The notes beneath the pieces are model-generated. The model was not told the DNA's origin, did not search any database, and saw only the letters and a program-made list of their open reading frames with translations. From NCBI GenBank assembly GCA_003598065.1, contig QZKR01000058.1, forward strand, positions 1 through 62,132: 62,132 bases of DNA, read 5' to 3'. The position numbers and the translations under genes were made by a program. Positions 8,522 to 18,700 of this stretch are shown here, piece by piece; positions within the stretch are counted from its first letter, which is position 1; every line of letters begins with the position of its first letter. This DNA comes from Myxococcales bacterium (GTDB lineage Bacteria > Myxococcota_A > SURF-8).

Positions 8522-10375
8522 TCACCTGACCGGCGGCAGAGCGGCGACCCAGGCGCGGTAGACATCGGCCATCCGCTCAAAGGAACCCGTCGCCGTCGTG
8601 GCGATCGTTTCCGCGCCGTGGACCATGCGGATGGTCGCATCCAGTTCGACGGCCCCGGAGAATTCCGGCCGCTGGCGGCCTTCCTCGTATTTTCTCCGCT
8701 GACTGGCGACGGCGTCCTCGACCGGCTCCGCCACATCGTTGGCCAGGGCGTCCATCGAAAACGGCTTGCCCGTCAATCGCGCGAGGAACTTCATAAAAGG
8801 AAGGGAATTTCCCGGCCGCCAATACGCGTCCCGCAACCGCGGTCCGATGGCGGGGTTGTCGGTCAGATAGCCGTAGGCGTCGGTGAAATAATGACGGGTC
8901 TGGGCCACTCCGGCCTGAGCCAATACATAGCCCTGATAAATGCAGGCCGCCTCGCCCGAGAGAAGATGCGGTACGGCGAGCGTCGGGCGCGGGCAGCGGT
9001 CGAGGAAACACAAGCGCCGCTCGATGTCGATGAACTCCTGCATCACGCGTTCGGGCGTGAGTTCCGCCTCGGAAAGCTCGTAGAGCGCTTTCTCGGCGTA
9101 GCAGATGACGAGCAGATTGCGGATGAACACCACCTTGGCCGGATGAGTGAGGCGGGTGTAGCGCTCCACGACATCCCAGGGGATCGTCTCTCCGGCGCGG
9201 CTTTTCGCGTAACGCACGAGCCAGTCGGCGTCTTCCAGAAGGGAATCGCAGAACATTGATTGCGTTTCGGCGAAGGAAGCCGAAGTGGGCGCGAACTCCT
9301 GGCTGAAGCAGGGCGCGCCCATCAGAATGTTGCTGAAATGCGCGGCGTGGCCGCCTTCATGGAAAAGCGTCTCGGCGGCGCGGTTGCCGGAGCCGAGCTG
9401 ACCCGGCACGGCGTTCGAGGTGAAATTCACCTTCGCCCGCGCCCGGCCTGCCGAATCCTCATAGGGCACGATCGGCGCGTGGCAGAAGCCGTTCTCGTAT
9501 TTGCCCTTGCGGACGATCAGATCCAACTGCAGTTCCGCGGTCTCGAAGCGAATGCCGAGCGCCGTAAAGCCGCGCCCCCAGCGCAGCAAGGCGTCGTCGA
9601 ACTGCATATAAGGGTCAAGGTCGCGGATCGCCGAGCCTTGCGTCGTGAACCGGAAATTCCACGGTTTGAGGGCGTCCCGGCCGTGCTGGGCGGCGATGGA
9701 ATCGACGTAGCGCCGGCCGGCGTCGCGCGTCCTTGCCTCCAGGTCGTCGAGCAATTCGAAGAGCTTCCGCTTGCCGAAGCCCTCGGTCGAACTCACTTTC
9801 CAGTCGTAGTAATCCTCGAAGCCAAGCTGGCGCGCGAAACGGTTGCGTTCGCGCACGATGTCCAGAAAGCCGTTGGCCAGGACATGCCGCTCGATGCTTT
9901 CCAGACCTTGGAAGCATGCCTTGCGCAACGCCTCCCGGTCCGCCGTGCCGATTTTCAACGACAATTCGACGCTGCTCGCCGGGCGATGCCCGCCGCTGTC
10001 GGGGTCGCGGTAGCCGAGCGCCATCCGGCCGCGCGACTGCTGAAGCGCGCTTTCGCGTTCGACGATCTCCTGGGCCAGCTTGCGCGCCGGCTCCGACTCG
10101 ATCACGTTGGCTTCGAAAAAATGGACCCAGCCGTTGAGCGTTTCTGTTTGAGCCGCGTCGATGGCGTCGGACTTCAGCAGGTCGCGGCATTCATGAAGAT
10201 GAGCGACGTTCTGACGGAAGCTCTGCAAAACGGCTTCGGCGGCGTTGAAAGCGTCGTAATCCGCCGACATGCCCATTTTCGTCTGCCAGAAAAGCTCTTC
10301 TTTCGCGGTGTGCAGGCGGGCGTATTGCGCGTTGAGGGAGGCGATAAACGAAGCGATCTCGGCGCGCGCTGGCAT
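8522..10375 (-). CDS. M3-family metallopeptidase (oligoendopeptidase/dipeptidyl-carboxypeptidase type)
   Basis: A 617-residue cytoplasmic-looking protein (no signal peptide). The zinc site is His339-Glu-Gly-Gly-His343 within LFHEGGHAAHF, with a Glu in the expected downstream segment; this is the gluzincin signature of peptidase family M3. Such enzymes cleave short peptides and recycle peptide breakdown products. Length fits the family (about 600-680). The start at 10375 is supported by AAAGGAG. The gene stands alone, separated from its neighbours by 121 bp and 482 bp. Whether it is PepF-like or Dcp-like cannot be decided by eye, so no symbol is given. Confidence 0.88.
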   Translation of the reverse strand: MPARAEIASFIASLNAQYARLHTAKEELFWQTKMGMSADYDAFNAAEAVLQSFRQNVAHLHECRDLLKSDAIDAAQTETLNGWVHFFEANVIESEPARKLAQEIVERESALQQSRGRMALGYRDPDSGGHRPASSVELSLKIGTADREALRKACFQGLESIERHVLANGFLDIVRERNRFARQLGFEDYYDWKVSSTEGFGKRKLFELLDDLEARTRDAGRRYVDSIAAQHGRDALKPWNFRFTTQGSAIRDLDPYMQFDDALLRWGRGFTALGIRFETAELQLDLIVRKGKYENGFCHAPIVPYEDSAGRARAKVNFTSNAVPGQLGSGNRAAETLFHEGGHAAHFSNILMGAPCFSQEFAPTSASFAETQSMFCDSLLEDADWLVRYAKSRAGETIPWDVVERYTRLTHPAKVVFIRNLLVICYAEKALYELSEAELTPERVMQEFIDIERRLCFLDRCPRPTLAVPHLLSGEAACIYQGYVLAQAGVAQTRHYFTDAYGYLTDNPAIGPRLRDAYWRPGNSLPFMKFLARLTGKPFSMDALANDVAEPVEDAVASQRRKYEEGRQRPEFSGAVELDATIRMVHGAETIATTATGSFERMADVYRAWVAALPPVR

Positions 10376-10857
10376 GGCGTCTCCTTTCCGGGAGGGGGAA
10401 AATTGCCGCAGGGGCGGCAGACCGTGCCTTCCGTTAAAGCCGGGAAGCGTCAGTTTGTCAACGATTTGTGAACGTTTTACGGCGGAAAGGCGAGGGGGTA
10501 TGCAAAAAGTTCATAGCATGAAAAACCTACATACCCCCCATTCGACGAAAAAACGTCGTTTCCAAAGTTTTCCAGCGGCCATTATTTTCGTATAATACAT
10601 TGAAATTACTAGTAAATAATAGATTTAGCCCCAAAGCGCATTTCTGACTATTTAGGTCCGATGACGAATCGATGACGTTTAGAAGAGTGCAGAGAGGTTT
10701 GTAACAGACGGGGGAGACGGTCTTTTGCTTTGTGTAGTGCGTTGATATTAAATGATAATTCCAACAATTCTATTGAGTATCGTTGCGGGCCAAAATCTTG
10801 GCATGCTGATTGCTATTATTTTAAGACAGTTCGTTTCGATGCGGTGGAGGTTGGGCG
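10376..10857. other. AT-rich gene-free stretch with nested hairpins and a TATAAT box
   Basis: This 482-bp stretch holds no convincing gene and is clearly more AT-rich than its surroundings between about 10500 and 10850. GGGGGTATG (10494-10502) is matched by CATACCCCC (10530-10538), enclosing a smaller TTCAT/ATGAA pair. CGACG-AAAAAA-CGTCG (10543-10558) is a second small hairpin. A perfect TATAAT lies at 10591-10596 on the plus strand with a weak TTTTCC -35. A frame at 10752-11108 overlaps the next gene and is not credible. The stretch could contain an sRNA or only leader and promoter sequence for the small gene at 10858. Confidence 0.4.
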
Positions 10858-11055
10858 ATGACCCCAGAGTTGGAGCGAATCAGACATACCGACGAGACAG
10901 CTCTGGAAGTGGCGAAAGAACAGCCTGTGCTCTGTCTTTGCTGCGGCGAATGGGTGGCCGCGAAGAACACCGTGCTGGTCGTGGGCCATCACGAGATGAG
11001 AGCGCACGTTTGCCTGATCCACCTCGTCGAAAACGGTTACACCGAATTTCCTTAA
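10858..11055 (+). CDS. Small CxCC/HxxH-containing protein, hypothetical
   Basis: A 65-residue protein with a central LCLCCGEWVAAKNTV motif followed by GHHEMRAHVCLIHL. The cysteine pair and later His/Cys residues could form a metal site, so a small zinc-binding protein is likely. The start follows GGTGGAGG at good spacing and the gene ends just before a strong terminator, which supports it being real despite its length. No family is recognised. It is the only coding sequence between the AT-rich stretch and the large lipoprotein gene, so it is probably a single-gene unit. Confidence 0.55.
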   Translation: MTPELERIRHTDETALEVAKEQPVLCLCCGEWVAAKNTVLVVGHHEMRAHVCLIHLVENGYTEFP

Positions 11056-11091
11056 AAAAGGCCTCCCTCAAGCGCATCAGCTTGACTCCCG

Positions 11092-11151
11092 CCCCTGCCC
11101 TCTGTTGACTGACGCCTACTTCGGAGGGCAGGGGCCTCCCCCCCTTTTTTT
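11092..11151 (+). terminator. Intrinsic terminator after the small CxCC gene
   Basis: CCCCTGCCCTC (11092-11102) pairs perfectly with GAGGGCAGGGG (11124-11134) across a 21-nt loop; after a short C-rich spacer comes TTTTTTT (11145-11151). The spacer between stem and T-run is longer than usual. Confidence 0.6.
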
Positions 11152-11384
11152 GCGACCAGGCCATCCGGAAAAAGCGTAGGGCTTTTCGTTTCCAGCGAGC
11201 CAGGCCAGTTTGTTCCAAACGATGCCTCGTTCCTGCATTGTCTTTTCCGTCATCCGTGATATCCTCATAGATACGAGGTCACGGACCGTCCTCCCCGCCT
11301 CGACGAAGACGACTCGCCACGGGAGCGGTGTCCATTCGGTTTTGCCGACCGAGCAAACGGGCGGCTTTTCTCGCGGAGCGGCGA

Positions 11385-14300
11385 ATGTCTTACCTTCTTA
11401 AGACGGTCGTTCGAGTCGGCGTTGTCGGCCTGCTGGCGGCGCTCTTTTCTGCCGGCTGCGGCGCGGATCTTTGCCCTGTGGGCTGGGTGAAAAACGCCAC
11501 CGGCGATTGCGTCGATCCGGCGTCGCTAAATCCGGCGGACGGCGACGGGCCGGGCGTCATCAATCCCTGCCCGCCGGGATGGGCGTTGAACGCCAACGGT
11601 TTCTGCGCGCCGATCGACGGCGCGGACGTCGATCCGTCGCCGGACGGCGACGGACCGACGACAGACGGCGACCTTCCGACCGACGGCGACGGCGATAGCG
11701 ATCCGCCGATAGACGGCGACGACACACCGGCGCAGCCATGCGCGAGCGACGCCAACTGCGAAGTCGGATTGGTGTGCCATCTGGCGGTGGACGGCGGCTC
11801 CTGCCTCTCGGCCTGCACCAGCGCGGCCCAATGCTTGCTGTGGCTGGACGGCAGCTATTGCAATACGGCTCAACGCTGCGTCCCGGGCTCCGTGCCGAGC
11901 GTCTGCGCCGAGGACGTGGTCTGCGCTTACGGTCAGGTCTGCCATACGCAAGTCAACGACGGAATCTGCTACCCGCTCTGCACCACGGAAGGCCAGTGCG
12001 ATCAGTTCGGCATCCAATATATCTGCAACGCGCAAAATCGCTGCGTGCCGGACCCGGGCACGGGCGACGCCTGCGACGAGGACGCCGATTGCAAGGTCGA
12101 TCAGGTGTGTCATCTGGCGGTGGACGGCGGCGCCTGCCTTGCTCCTTGCGTCACGCCGTTCGAGTGCCAGAACTACGGCGAGGATTTCTTCTGCAACGCG
12201 GAGCAGCGCTGCGTTCCGCCGCGCACGGGCGATGACTGCGATACGAACGCCGACTGTGCGTATGGAGACGTTTGTCATCCGGCGATGTATGACGACGAAG
12301 GCCGCTGCCTGCCGCTATGCACGGCGAACGAAGAATGCAGCGTGTACGACAGCCGGTTGTGGTGCAACTCGGCGGGCTTGTGCGACGAACGCCCCAGCCA
12401 GCCGGGTTGCGAGCAGGACACCGATTGTTCCTACGGGAACGTCTGTCACGACCAGGCGTCGCCGGAAGGAATCTGCGCCACGCCGTGCGACCAAACGAGC
12501 GACTGCCTGCTCATCGATCCCAGCTTGTCCTGCAACGCGTTGTTCCGCTGCGTGCCGGGCATCATCCCCGACGGCGACATCGATGAAGAGCCGCCGCCCG
12601 ACGGCGACGACGACATCGACGAGGCCGTGGACATCGAACCTGAGGTTGACGAAGGGCCCAACCCCTGCGCGCAGATCTCCTACGGGGGCGTCTACCTCGT
12701 CAATCTCGAAACGGCGAACGTCACGTTCGTCGCCAAGCGCGGGTCGAGCGTCTATCAGGACCCGACCGGCCAAAGCGGCATCTACGTCCGCGACAACGAA
12801 TCGGGCAGCCAATTCCTCACCCACGACCGGTTCACCGACGGCGGAAGCCTCGCGCCGGCGGAACTCATCACCGGCAATTACTCGCTGATCGCCAAAAACC
12901 GCTTGGGCCAGCGGCAGACGGTGGCCGACAACGTCTCGATTTTCTCCGATCAGACGATCGACGTGCAATTCCCGTTCTATACGGTTACGGTCCACTTGAA
13001 CAAGAACGGCCAGGCGTTCCCGAGCCTGCCGGCCGAATATCAAGGCGAACTGCGCCTTTACGACCGCACCGGCCGCCGGACGCATGTGATCGGCAAGACC
13101 GGCACGGGCGTCAACGCCTACAACATCGACGTTTTCACCTCCAACTACGACGTCATCTTCGCCGGTTATCTCTCCAGCGACCCGGACAGCTACCAGATCG
13201 AAACGCTGATCGCCAACGACCGCATCTCGGCCAACAAGGATTACACTTTCGATCTCCAGACCGTCGCCGTGGCGGGGGAGATTCTCATCAACGGCGCGAC
13301 GCCGGCGGACACCTCGTCGGATCAGGGCCGGGGCGAGGTATGGCTCATCAACGCCATCAAGGGCGACCGTTTCCGCTTCTGGCAACTCGGGAAAACCGGC
13401 GCGGTGAATTTCTCTCGCGAACTGGCCAAGGGCTCGTACACGGTCGCTTTCGTTCCGCCGGGCATGGACGGCAACCTCTACGCGTGGCGCGCGCCGGGCG
13501 TGCGGGATTGGCTGGAAAATCAGTCGAACGTGGAGATCGACATCCCGCGTTTGCGTTACAAGGGCAACGTCCGGGTGAAGGGCGGATCGCTTTACGAGAA
13601 CGAGCACCTGAACAGAGGATTCATTTACCTCATAGACGAAGCCACGCAGGAGCGCTTCCCGCTGGCCGATCTCGGTCGCGAGGGGCAGATTTCCTTCGAC
13701 GTTCTTGTCGGTCCCGCGGCCTACTCCTACCGTTTCGAGGGACCCTTGATCGACGACGCCTGGTTCATCGATCGGTCTTACCCCTCCAGCACTCACAAGA
13801 TCACCTGGCAGACGGGCGTGAGCCTTCAGTCGGACACGACGCAAAACGTCGATCTGCCGATAGAAGCGATTTCGGGAAAAGTCACGAAGAACGGCCAGAA
13901 CGTCACCGTAAACTTGAACGGAGAGTACATAACCGTCCGTCGAGCCTCGGCTTCCGAGGACATCCCCATGGTTCATTTCGGTTCCTGGACGCCGCCGAAT
14001 TACGCGGCTCGGCTGTTCCCGGCGATCTACGAGGTGCGCTATTCGGGATCGACGCTTTTGGATCGCTTCCAGAATTTCCTCGTTGCGCCTGAAATGAACG
14101 TGACGCCGAGCAATCTGACGTTCAACTTCAACGTCCAGTCGAAGATTCTCGGCGTGACCATCACCACCGACGGGCTGTCGAAAACCCTTTCCGATCTGAT
14201 CGCCGACGGCGCCTTCGATTCGGCTGAAATTCACGTTGTTGATGAAACGTTGCGCAACCGCACCACCGGCGCGACGGAGATCGTGAACGGCCGCTTCCAG

Positions 14301-14690
14301 TTGGAGCGCCCCGTCGGACCCTACACGCTGATCCTGCGGCTTGTGAAGGGCGACACCTACCAGGAGCATCCGATCGTCAAGGAATACCAACTCAACGACA
14401 ACGCCGAACTGCAATACAACGTCGAGTTCACGTCGTTCGTGGTGCAGGTGATGAAGAACGGCCAGGCGCTGCCGGATTCGACCAACGCTTATTCGCGCGG
14501 CGACATCGTGTTGCGTTCGACGCTCGATTACCTGGTCGTCGTAAGCTACGATCTGATGACGACCGGCCCGGTGTCGGGCATTCTGACTACGGTCCCCGGC
14601 AGTTATTCCTCGAACCTCTCGGTCGGCTTCGGCAACGCCTTCCCCTTCCAGCAATGGAAGTTCCTGACTTGTCTGGAAGTTTTGAATTGA
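11385..14690 (+). CDS. Large lipoprotein: Cys-rich modules plus tandem beta-sandwich repeats
   Basis: A 1101-residue lipoprotein. Signal peptide and lipobox (LFSAGCGA) are followed by a D-G-D-rich linker, then about six cysteine modules of about 50 residues with the repeating pattern DCxxGxVCH...C...C...CN...RCVP, and a second acidic D-G-D linker. From about residue 425 to the end run six or seven repeats of about 100 residues, each opening with a strand such as VTVHLNKNGQAFP or VVQVMKNGQALP and containing GxxxLxD/N; they look like carboxypeptidase-regulatory or similar beta-sandwich domains. The start at 11385 puts the signal at the very N-terminus and has GGAG upstream. It is probably outer-membrane anchored; the ligand is unknown. 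Confidence 0.8.
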   Translation: MSYLLKTVVRVGVVGLLAALFSAGCGADLCPVGWVKNATGDCVDPASLNPADGDGPGVINPCPPGWALNANGFCAPIDGADVDPSPDGDGPTTDGDLPTDGDGDSDPPIDGDDTPAQPCASDANCEVGLVCHLAVDGGSCLSACTSAAQCLLWLDGSYCNTAQRCVPGSVPSVCAEDVVCAYGQVCHTQVNDGICYPLCTTEGQCDQFGIQYICNAQNRCVPDPGTGDACDEDADCKVDQVCHLAVDGGACLAPCVTPFECQNYGEDFFCNAEQRCVPPRTGDDCDTNADCAYGDVCHPAMYDDEGRCLPLCTANEECSVYDSRLWCNSAGLCDERPSQPGCEQDTDCSYGNVCHDQASPEGICATPCDQTSDCLLIDPSLSCNALFRCVPGIIPDGDIDEEPPPDGDDDIDEAVDIEPEVDEGPNPCAQISYGGVYLVNLETANVTFVAKRGSSVYQDPTGQSGIYVRDNESGSQFLTHDRFTDGGSLAPAELITGNYSLIAKNRLGQRQTVADNVSIFSDQTIDVQFPFYTVTVHLNKNGQAFPSLPAEYQGELRLYDRTGRRTHVIGKTGTGVNAYNIDVFTSNYDVIFAGYLSSDPDSYQIETLIANDRISANKDYTFDLQTVAVAGEILINGATPADTSSDQGRGEVWLINAIKGDRFRFWQLGKTGAVNFSRELAKGSYTVAFVPPGMDGNLYAWRAPGVRDWLENQSNVEIDIPRLRYKGNVRVKGGSLYENEHLNRGFIYLIDEATQERFPLADLGREGQISFDVLVGPAAYSYRFEGPLIDDAWFIDRSYPSSTHKITWQTGVSLQSDTTQNVDLPIEAISGKVTKNGQNVTVNLNGEYITVRRASASEDIPMVHFGSWTPPNYAARLFPAIYEVRYSGSTLLDRFQNFLVAPEMNVTPSNLTFNFNVQSKILGVTITTDGLSKTLSDLIADGAFDSAEIHVVDETLRNRTTGATEIVNGRFQLERPVGPYTLILRLVKGDTYQEHPIVKEYQLNDNAELQYNVEFTSFVVQVMKNGQALPDSTNAYSRGDIVLRSTLDYLVVVSYDLMTTGPVSGILTTVPGSYSSNLSVGFGNAFPFQQWKFLTCLEVLN

Positions 14691-14703
14691 GAGGAGAAGC
14701 CTT

Positions 14704-15492
14704 TCAGACGATGACCACCGGCTGCCGATAGGCTCCGACGACGACCGGCACGTTGGGCCAGCGTTCGGCCATCAGAGCCGCAAATCGGTCCGTGGGGACG
14801 CTCGAACTGATCGGCGGAAAAGCATCGTCGTAATGGTGTAAAAGCACCTTTTTCGGCTTCAGCGCTTCAACGACTTCAAGAGCCTTTTCCTCGATCTTGC
14901 TGTTGCCCTGAAACGGCAGGCTGGCGACGTTCAGATCGGCGGGGTAAGTTTCCTTCGGGTCGATGGCCAGACTGCCGAAATTGATGACCCGCAAATTTTC
15001 GCGCTCGATCATCCAACCCAGGCACCGGCCCACCGGGAATTGTACATTTTCCTTCAGCAGCGACGGCAGCCGATTCAGATAGGCGCGCTGGTTTCGGCCG
15101 AACGCCTTGGCGAGCGTCGTGGCGATGAGCGGTTTATCGATGACGATGTGTTCGGCGGCGTATGGAGTGAGCATCAGAGCGCCGAGCGCCGTTTTGTCGC
15201 CCGGCGTCACGGGTCGAAGTTTGCCCTCGTAGGGATGGAGAAGGCGGCAGAGATTGGCGAAGGTTTCCAGCGGGACGAAGATCGGCCCGTCGTAATCGGC
15301 GGCGATCTTCGGCAGATCGCCGGCATGGTCGAAATGACCGTGCGTGATGGCGATGGCGGAGCAGGGGCGGATGTCGTCCAGCGTCAGCGGCGGGAGGGCG
15401 GGGTTGCGCGTGAAGAAAGGATCGAACAGCACCGAGTGGGAGCCGTCGTCGATCTTGACCGTCGCGTTGCCGTACCACGTCCAATTGAGCAT
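14704..15492 (-). CDS. Metallo-beta-lactamase-fold metal-dependent hydrolase
   Basis: A 262-residue protein with the metal motif THGHFDHAGD (HxHxDH) and later conserved His residues, including AEH and LLHHYDDAFPP. This identifies the metallo-beta-lactamase superfamily, in the UPF0173/L-ascorbate-6-phosphate-lactonase-like branch. Substrate is unknown. AGGAGGG precedes the ATG at 15492; the frame continues upstream but that part is arginine-rich and non-coding. No signal peptide is visible from this start. It is convergent with the preceding lipoprotein gene (13 bp apart) and divergent from the alpha-glucan operon; a functional link to that operon is not shown by the sequence. Confidence 0.85.
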   Translation of the reverse strand: MLNWTWYGNATVKIDDGSHSVLFDPFFTRNPALPPLTLDDIRPCSAIAITHGHFDHAGDLPKIAADYDGPIFVPLETFANLCRLLHPYEGKLRPVTPGDKTALGALMLTPYAAEHIVIDKPLIATTLAKAFGRNQRAYLNRLPSLLKENVQFPVGRCLGWMIERENLRVINFGSLAIDPKETYPADLNVASLPFQGNSKIEEKALEVVEALKPKKVLLHHYDDAFPPISSSVPTDRFAALMAERWPNVPVVVGAYRQPVVIV

Positions 15493-15629
15493 GAATTCCC
15501 TCCTCTGCGCCTTTGGCTTTGTCTCACCATTACCCGCGATCGAAAGCGCCGTCAATGCCGAGCGGAGACGAACGGCGGACTTTCGCCTCGGGGCGCGGCG
15601 AACCGCTGGATTCCGTTCTCGTTTCCGCC

Positions 15630-15658
15630 TTGGCAAGCCGCGCGGATTGGGTTAGCAT
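15630..15658 (+). promoter_or_regulatory. Predicted promoter of the alpha-glucan operon
   Basis: TTGGCA (15630-15635) and TAGCAT (15653-15658) are 17 bp apart, about 45 bp upstream of the first GH13 gene. TTGGCA recurs in other promoters of the window. No recognisable operator for a maltose regulator is visible nearby. Confidence 0.5.
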
Positions 15659-15702
15659 TTGCCTGTCCTGAATCCGTGTCGCGCCCGCACAAGGAAGCTT
15701 TC

Positions 15703-18700
15703 ATGCAACGAGACTCCTTCGCGTTCTTGTTGATGGCGATGCTTTGCGGCGTTGTGTTCGCCGCCTGCGGCGAGGGGTTCTCCGAATCTCCAGCGGGCGG
15801 CTGCGAGACGGCCGACTGCGGACCGGGGCAATGCGCCGTTCAGGGCGGCCAGGCCGTCTGTCTTTGCCCGAGTGGTTATATCGCCGACGGACTGAGTTGC
15901 ATTCCCGATCCCTGCGACCCCGACCCTTGCGTTTATGGCATCTGCCGCATTTCCGGCGCGAGCGTTTTCTGCCAGTGCGATCAGGGCTACGGCGGCGAGC
16001 TGTGCGACCGCTGCGCCGACGGTTACCACGCCAGCGGCGCCGTCTGCCTGCCCGGCGATCCCTGCGACGATGATCCCTGTATCTTCGGCCTTTGCTCGAA
16101 GGTGGAGGGGGAGACGGTCTGCACCTGCGATGCCGGCTATGCGGGCGATCGCTGCGACCGTTGCGCCGAGGGTTATCACCCGGAAAATCTGGCTTGCGTC
16201 TCCGACGGGGGCGTCGCCTCCTGCACGCCGAATCCCTGCATCCACGGCAGTTGCCGCGACACGCCCAACGGCGCGGCCTGCGATTGCGATCCGGGTTACG
16301 CCGGCGCAACCTGCGCCGACTGCGCCGAAGGCTATCGGCCGGACGGCCTCGCCTGCTTGCCCATCCCCGGCGATCCCTGCGATCCCAATCCTTGCGGCGA
16401 GCCGCACCAGACGCAATGTCTGGACAACGGCGGCGTGGCCGTCTGCGCCTGCGATCCAGGCTACGTCTGGGACGGCGCGGCCTGCGCCGAACAGGCGGGC
16501 GACCCCTGCGAGCCGAATCCGTGCGACGAACTTCACAAGACGGTCTGCGTTTCGGTAGGCGGAGCATCCGGCTGCCTCTGCGACGAGGGATACCGGGACA
16601 ACGGGGATGGCGAGTGCGTCGAGGACGCGACCTCGATTCCGACACGCGTCTGCGGCGCGACCGTCCGCTACCAGTCGGCCGGCGCCGGCCCGATCTACAT
16701 TCGCGGCGAGTTCAATTCCTGGGCTCTCTCCGATCCGCTGATGAAAAACGGCGCCGTCTGGGAACTCACGATCGACGATCTTGCCGTCGGCGACTATGCC
16801 TACAAGCTTTTCGACCAGTCGTCGAATCAGTGGTTTCTCGATCCAAACAACCCCTATACGAAATACGTGGACGGCACGCCGAATTCGCGGCTGATGATTC
16901 CAGACTGCGACAAGCCGCTGTTGGAACTGGACTCGCAACCGCAGGTCGAAGGCGGCGCGATCCGTTTCGCCGTCGCCGCCTCTTACGGCCGCAGCCGCTT
17001 CGCCCTGGATGCGTCCACGGCCCGCGCCGTGCGCAATGGCGAGGCGCTGTCCGATGCCTTCGATCCTGCGACGGGGGTCTTCACTATTAATGAGGATGAT
17101 CTGCCGAACGGCAAGCACACCTATCGCTTTGAAATCGCCGACGTGCAGGGCAACGAGGCCGAGCCGGTCACCGTTCCGGTTTGGATCGAAGCCGCGCCGT
17201 TCGATTGGCGGGACGGGGCGATGTACTTCGTCCTCACCGATCGTTTCAAAGACGGCGATTCACGCAACAACGCCCCGACGCAGGACAGCCAGCTCGACTA
17301 CAAGGCCAACTGGCAGGGAGGCGACTTCGCCGGGGTGATCGATAAGATCGAGGACGGCTATTTCACGGACATGGGGATAAACGTCCTCTGGATTTCCTCG
17401 CCGGTGATGAATACGCAGGGCGCGTTCTGGGGCTCCGACGGCCACAAGTACACGGGCTATCATTCCTACTGGCCGATTTCGACGGGCTGGGCCGACGAGT
17501 TTTCCCTCCCCGGCGTTCAGCCGATCGAACCGCATTTCGGCTCGCTGGACGAGTTCAAGGCGCTCGTCGAGGCCGCGCACGCGCGCGGCATCCGCGTCAT
17601 CGCCGATTTCGTCGCCAATCACGTCCATTCCGATTCGCCCGTCTACACGCAACATATCAACGAATCCGAGCCGTGGTTCAACTGGGATGGCGCGCCGGGC
17701 ACGGGCTACGTTTGCGGCTGGGAGCGGCCCATCGAGTGCTGGTTCGCCGATTACCTGCCGGATTTCGATTACCGCAGCCTGGAGGTGATGAAGCTGGTGA
17801 TGAACCACGCTGTCTGGCTGATCCGCGAGACGGGCATCGACGGTTTTCGCCTCGACGCCGTGAAACACATGGTGCTCGATTTCAGCCAGACCCTGCGCGC
17901 CGAGATCGACGCCAAAATCGACACCGTGGACGGCATCCGTTTCTACATGGTCGGCGAGACCTTCACCGGCGAAGGCGACGGCGCCAAGCAGACGATCAAA
18001 GCCTACGTCGGCCGCCAGCTGCTCGACGGCCAATTTGATTTCCCGCTGTTCTGGATGGCCGTCAAAGCGTTTTTGCGCCAGGAAACCGGCCTCGACGGCC
18101 TGCGCGGCTTCATGGACGGCAATGACGGCTATTACGGTCCGGATGCGGTGATGTCGAATTTTATGGGCAATCACGACGTGGCGCGCGCCCTCTCCCATGC
18201 CGCCGGCCAGATCGGCGACCTGTGGGGCAACGGCGCGAAGGAGCAGGGCTGGAGCAATCCTCCGCAAGCGCCCGGCGGTTCCGACGCCTATAAAAAACTG
18301 CGTCAGGCGTGGACCTTCCTGTTTACGCAGAATCAGATTCCGCTCGTCTACTACGGCGATGAGATCGGCATGCCGGGCGCGGGCGATCCCGACAACCGCC
18401 GCTTCATGCGCTTCGGCGGCGATCTGAGCGCCAATGAGCGCGCCACGCTGGAGCACGTCCGGAAAGTCGGCCAGGCGCGGCGGCGGCACGCCGCGCTGCG
18501 CACGGGGCAGCGGCAGACGTTGAAAGTGGACGGGACGTACTGGGCCTATGTGATGAAAAGCGGCGACGATAAAGTGCTGGTGATCTTCAATCGCGGCAAC
18601 TCCCGCACGGAGACGCTGAACGTCGGCCAGTCCGGGATGGCTGACGGAACTTATAAAGATATCTTCGGCGGCCGGACGATAACCGTTTCCGGCGGCAGCG

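Noticed and set aside
10752..11108. 118-codon plus-strand frame overlapping the small CxCC gene
   Set aside because: No ribosome site, switches from AT-rich hydrophobic to Arg-rich sequence, and overlaps a better-supported gene in another frame.
12315..14654. 779-codon minus-strand frame opposite the beta-repeat lipoprotein
   Set aside because: Composition and lack of start signals indicate an antisense shadow; the plus-strand frame has a signal peptide and repeats.
15652..17118. Long minus-strand open frame opposite the first GH13 gene
   Set aside because: Ala/Arg/Val-rich shadow of a repetitive high-GC gene, with no ribosome site or family resemblance; the plus-strand reading has catalytic motifs.
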